Below are positions 61,884-64,000 of a stretch of DNA of 64,000 nt, one piece after another. The stretch spans positions 72,178-136,177 of the forward strand of contig CAZXGI010000001.1 in the NCBI GenBank assembly GCA_964639965.1. Direction: 5' to 3'. A program made the translations under genes and the position numbers. Source of the stretch: TMED23 sp964639965. GTDB taxonomy: Bacteria > Pseudomonadota > Alphaproteobacteria > Rhodospirillales > UBA2165. Numbering within the stretch: the first letter of the stretch is position 1; each line of letters opens with the position of its first letter. The notes under the pieces are model-generated. The model saw nothing but the letters and a program-made list of their open reading frames with translations, was not told the origin of the DNA and made no database searches.

Positions 61884-63101
61884 CTATGTCCCACTTGTTT
61901 TTTTGTGTTTGACAGAGTGAAGCCAGATTGCTGAAAGAAGTATTGTTAAAATCATGGGTAGGGTTGCAAGGTTAATCCATATCCAGCCCATGAAATGATA
62001 AATCACTCCGGCGAATAATGACGATAACGCCAACCCTGCAAAAAGTATGAAGTCATTAACGCCTTGTACCTTAGCTCGCTCTGAAGGAGTATGCACTTCT
62101 GTAATTAGAAGTGTACCTCCTGTAAATGCAAAGTTCCAACCAACACCAACGAAGAATAAAGAGGCGAAGAAGTGCGTGAATGAATCACCTATTAAAGCAA
62201 TGCAAGCTGAGATCAACAGAAGAATACTCCCAATAATGATGACGCGAACTACACCAATATATTTTATTAAACTACCAGTTAAAAAACCAGGCGCGAACAT
62301 ACCAACCACGTGCCACTGGATGACTCTTGTGATGCTGTCGTCTGTAAAGGTCGCATAACTCATGGTGACCGGTGTCGCTGTCATCAAAAGGTTCATTACC
62401 GCATAGCTAAATAATGCGGCAATTAAGGCTACTATAAATGGGCGGCTAAGCATGATCTTTGATAGGGGCCGGCCAGAATCTGAGTATTCTTTCTTGGTTA
62501 GTTTTGGAATATCGACGCCAAGAACTATGATTCCAGATAAGAAACAAAAAACACCAAGGGCCCAAAAAGTACCTTCAAAAGGGAAGGCGCTGGTCATATT
62601 TTTTGTTAATAGAACTGTTTCAGGACCAATTATTGCTCCAACAACGCCCATTGCTATTACTATGGCAACAGAATTTGCTTTGATATTCTCTGGTGCTGTA
62701 TCGGCTGCTGCAAATCGGTATTGCTGTGCTGCACCTCCGAATAATCCAAACACGAAAATTCCAATATTGAATAGTAGGAATGAGTTTATTGAAATTGAAT
62801 ACGCTGCCAGGATACTTCCAAAAACGCCAATCAAAGATCCGATGGCGAAGCCCCATTTACGCCCTAAGTTGCGCATTAAGAAAGCAAACGGTAATGTGCC
62901 TGCGGCAGTCCCCGTTAGCATCATCGTTATCGGAGCGGTCACAAAGGTCAGATTATCTTCTAACATTGAAATAGAGACCAATGAAGCCGAAATGAAGGCA
63001 AGAGTGCGTCCACTATTAAACAGTGCTTGGCAGAGGGACAGTATAACAACGTTATTTATGTTTTGCTTCGTATTTTGTGAGGAGTTATAGGTTTTTTCCA
63101 T
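61884..63101 (-). CDS. Major facilitator superfamily transporter
   Basis: A 405-residue protein with about 12 membrane helices. The motif-A-like loop after helix 2 is FLMRNLGRKWGFAIG near 74, and a long cytoplasmic loop (PKLTKKEYSDSGRPLSK) separates the halves. The second half repeats the pattern. The substrate is unknown; no resistance-gene or regulator neighbour is seen. It converges with the hydrolase gene and is divergent from gyrA. Confidence 0.88.
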   Translation of the reverse strand: MEKTYNSSQNTKQNINNVVILSLCQALFNSGRTLAFISASLVSISMLEDNLTFVTAPITMMLTGTAAGTLPFAFLMRNLGRKWGFAIGSLIGVFGSILAAYSISINSFLLFNIGIFVFGLFGGAAQQYRFAAADTAPENIKANSVAIVIAMGVVGAIIGPETVLLTKNMTSAFPFEGTFWALGVFCFLSGIIVLGVDIPKLTKKEYSDSGRPLSKIMLSRPFIVALIAALFSYAVMNLLMTATPVTMSYATFTDDSITRVIQWHVVGMFAPGFLTGSLIKYIGVVRVIIIGSILLLISACIALIGDSFTHFFASLFFVGVGWNFAFTGGTLLITEVHTPSERAKVQGVNDFILFAGLALSSLFAGVIYHFMGWIWINLATLPMILTILLSAIWLHSVKHKKTSGT

Positions 63102-63454
63102 ATCTGTGGCTTACGTGAACTAAGCCTCACATGCAAGCGCTGCGTATTAATGATAAACTCTCTCTAACTTTCATTTTGTGGTCAAGAAATCGGGCGATTC
63201 GTAGATTTCTTTTTGTACATTCAAAATATATAAAAAATTTTTTTTTAGCAAATTTAAAAATTTTAAATTAAGGATAATAATCACATGAAATCAATAGGTT
63301 GTGCCTAAACCTTTTTGCAATTAACTGACGAATATTAACCCTAGATTACATTGTGAGAATCACAGAAATTTGTTATACTCATATTGATTAATCGCGCTAA
63401 AATTCATGGCTGTATCAGAGCTAACAAACGTTAATTTTTGAATGGAATTTTCTC
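63102..63454. other. 353-base divergent region before gyrA
   Basis: No gene seen. It is very AT-rich between 63220 and 63300 (long A/T runs, possibly bent DNA). It contains a good promoter at 63351-63379 and an inverted repeat overlapping the -35. Confidence 0.7.
63351..63379 (+). promoter_or_regulatory. Candidate gyrA promoter with overlapping inverted repeat
   Basis: TTGTGA (63351-63356) and TATACT (63374-63379) are separated by exactly 17 bases, close to sigma70 consensus. The palindrome TGTGA-GAA-TCACA (63352-63364) overlaps the -35 and could bind a repressor or activator. Confidence 0.55.
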
Positions 63455-64000
63455 TTGAGTCCTCCCGACGATTTACCCAATAACAATCAACCTGATAGGG
63501 GTAGGGGAGAAGGAGGGGATCGGTCTCAATTTGATATAGTGCCGGTCAGTATAGAAGAAGAGATGAAGTCTTCGTACCTAGATTACGCTATGAGTGTTAT
63601 CGTAAGTCGCGCTTTACCTGATGTTCGAGATGGTCTCAAACCTGTCCACCGCCGAATTATTTATGCGATGAAAGAGGGAGGTTATGATTATAACCGTCCT
63701 TTTCGGAAATCAGCCCGGATTGTTGGTGATGTGATGGGTAAATATCATCCCCATGGTGATACTGCGATTTATGATTCGTTAGTTCGAATGGCACAGGATT
63801 TTTCATTGCGTCTACCTCTTATCCAAGGCCAAGGTAACTTTGGTTCTATGGATGGCGATCGGGCTGCCGCAATGCGATATACAGAAGCCCGTTTGGCAAG
63901 ATCTGCTCACTCCTTGGTCGAGGATATTGATAAAGATACAGTCGACTTTCAACCAAATTATGACGATAGTGTGCGAGAGCCTATGGTATTGCCGGCTGAG
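63455..64000 (+). CDS. gyrA: DNA gyrase subunit A, N-terminal part (cut by window end)
   Basis: The first 182 residues of GyrA. After a 30-residue Asn/Gly-rich leader comes the family start IEEEMKSSYLDYAMSVIVSR, then DVRDGLKPVHRRI, the quinolone-resistance region HPHGDTAIYD near 98-107 and the active-site Tyr142 in AAAMRYTEARL. Position equivalent to E. coli Ser83 is Thr103; Asp87 is Asp107. The start is TTG 63455; the upstream ATG 63442 is out of frame. The frame runs on past base 64000. Confidence 0.96.
   Translation, partial: MSPPDDLPNNNQPDRGRGEGGDRSQFDIVPVSIEEEMKSSYLDYAMSVIVSRALPDVRDGLKPVHRRIIYAMKEGGYDYNRPFRKSARIVGDVMGKYHPHGDTAIYDSLVRMAQDFSLRLPLIQGQGNFGSMDGDRAAAMRYTEARLARSAHSLVEDIDKDTVDFQPNYDDSVREPMVLPAE

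Noticed and set aside
1..64000. CRISPR arrays, IS elements, prophage or integrase genes
   Set aside because: No direct-repeat arrays, transposases, integrases or terminal repeats seen in either strand.

Overview
The window looks like part of the chromosome of an uncultured, AT-rich, probably marine alphaproteobacterium (Rhodospirillales- or SAR116-like). The call rests on gene order: xseB-ispA-dxs-tlyA; erpA/dgt-argS-SPOR-nagZ-M50-scpA-scpB; tatABC-serS-surE-pcm-nlpD; yajC-secD-secF-Mth938; ssb near gyrA. It also rests on a tripartite TRAP transporter and a UvrA with the alphaproteobacterial Ser variant of its first zinc module. Two runs of N (13933-13942 and 21459-21558) show a draft assembly from a metagenome, single cell or scaffolded genome. 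I saw no tRNA, rRNA, IS element, CRISPR array or prophage.

Regions. 1-12.3 kb holds dinB with a zinc-ribbon extension, an unknown alphaproteobacterial protein, two metallo-beta-lactamase-fold proteins (one a persulfide dioxygenase-rhodanese fusion), a histone-deacetylase-like amidohydrolase, the isoprenoid operon xseB-ispA-dxs-tlyA, and aroC-fabI on the minus strand. 12.5-20.4 kb holds a glycine-zipper lipoprotein, pdxH, a cation efflux gene broken by a gap, a two-TM unknown, and an IlvD/Edd dehydratase facing a TRAP operon (dctP-dctQ-dctM), which suggests uptake and dehydration of a sugar acid or similar hydroxy-acid. 20.6-40.7 kb is a dense housekeeping block: DNA repair, Fe-S assembly, dNTP hydrolysis, arginyl-tRNA synthetase, cell-wall recycling, condensin accessory proteins, Tat export, SerRS, SurE, Pcm, an amidase-activator-like lipoprotein, and the Sec accessory genes. 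A lone putative glycosyltransferase sits between scpB and bolA.

40.7-51.4 kb is the most unusual part. A Mth938-domain gene that appears to start at an AUU codon is followed, with gaps of only 3-9 bases, by three glycosyltransferase-like genes and a zinc alcohol dehydrogenase, apparently continuing the sec operon. A minus-strand accessory group follows: an acyl-CoA dehydrogenase and an MDR dehydrogenase, both with altered active-site residues, a DUF6787-like protein, a urate-oxidase-N-like membrane protein and a 31-residue membrane peptide. The squalene/phytoene-synthase-like gene that normally sits close to Mth938 in this group appears only at 51.4 kb, divergent from hpnE.

51.4-64 kb holds a long ankyrin/disordered/C-terminal-domain envelope protein, trmFO, uvrA, a ferredoxin-type reductase, ssb, an alpha/beta hydrolase, an MFS transporter and the 5' end of gyrA. 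Non-ATG starts, especially TTG, are frequent, and several starts below are set from Shine-Dalgarno position rather than the longest frame.
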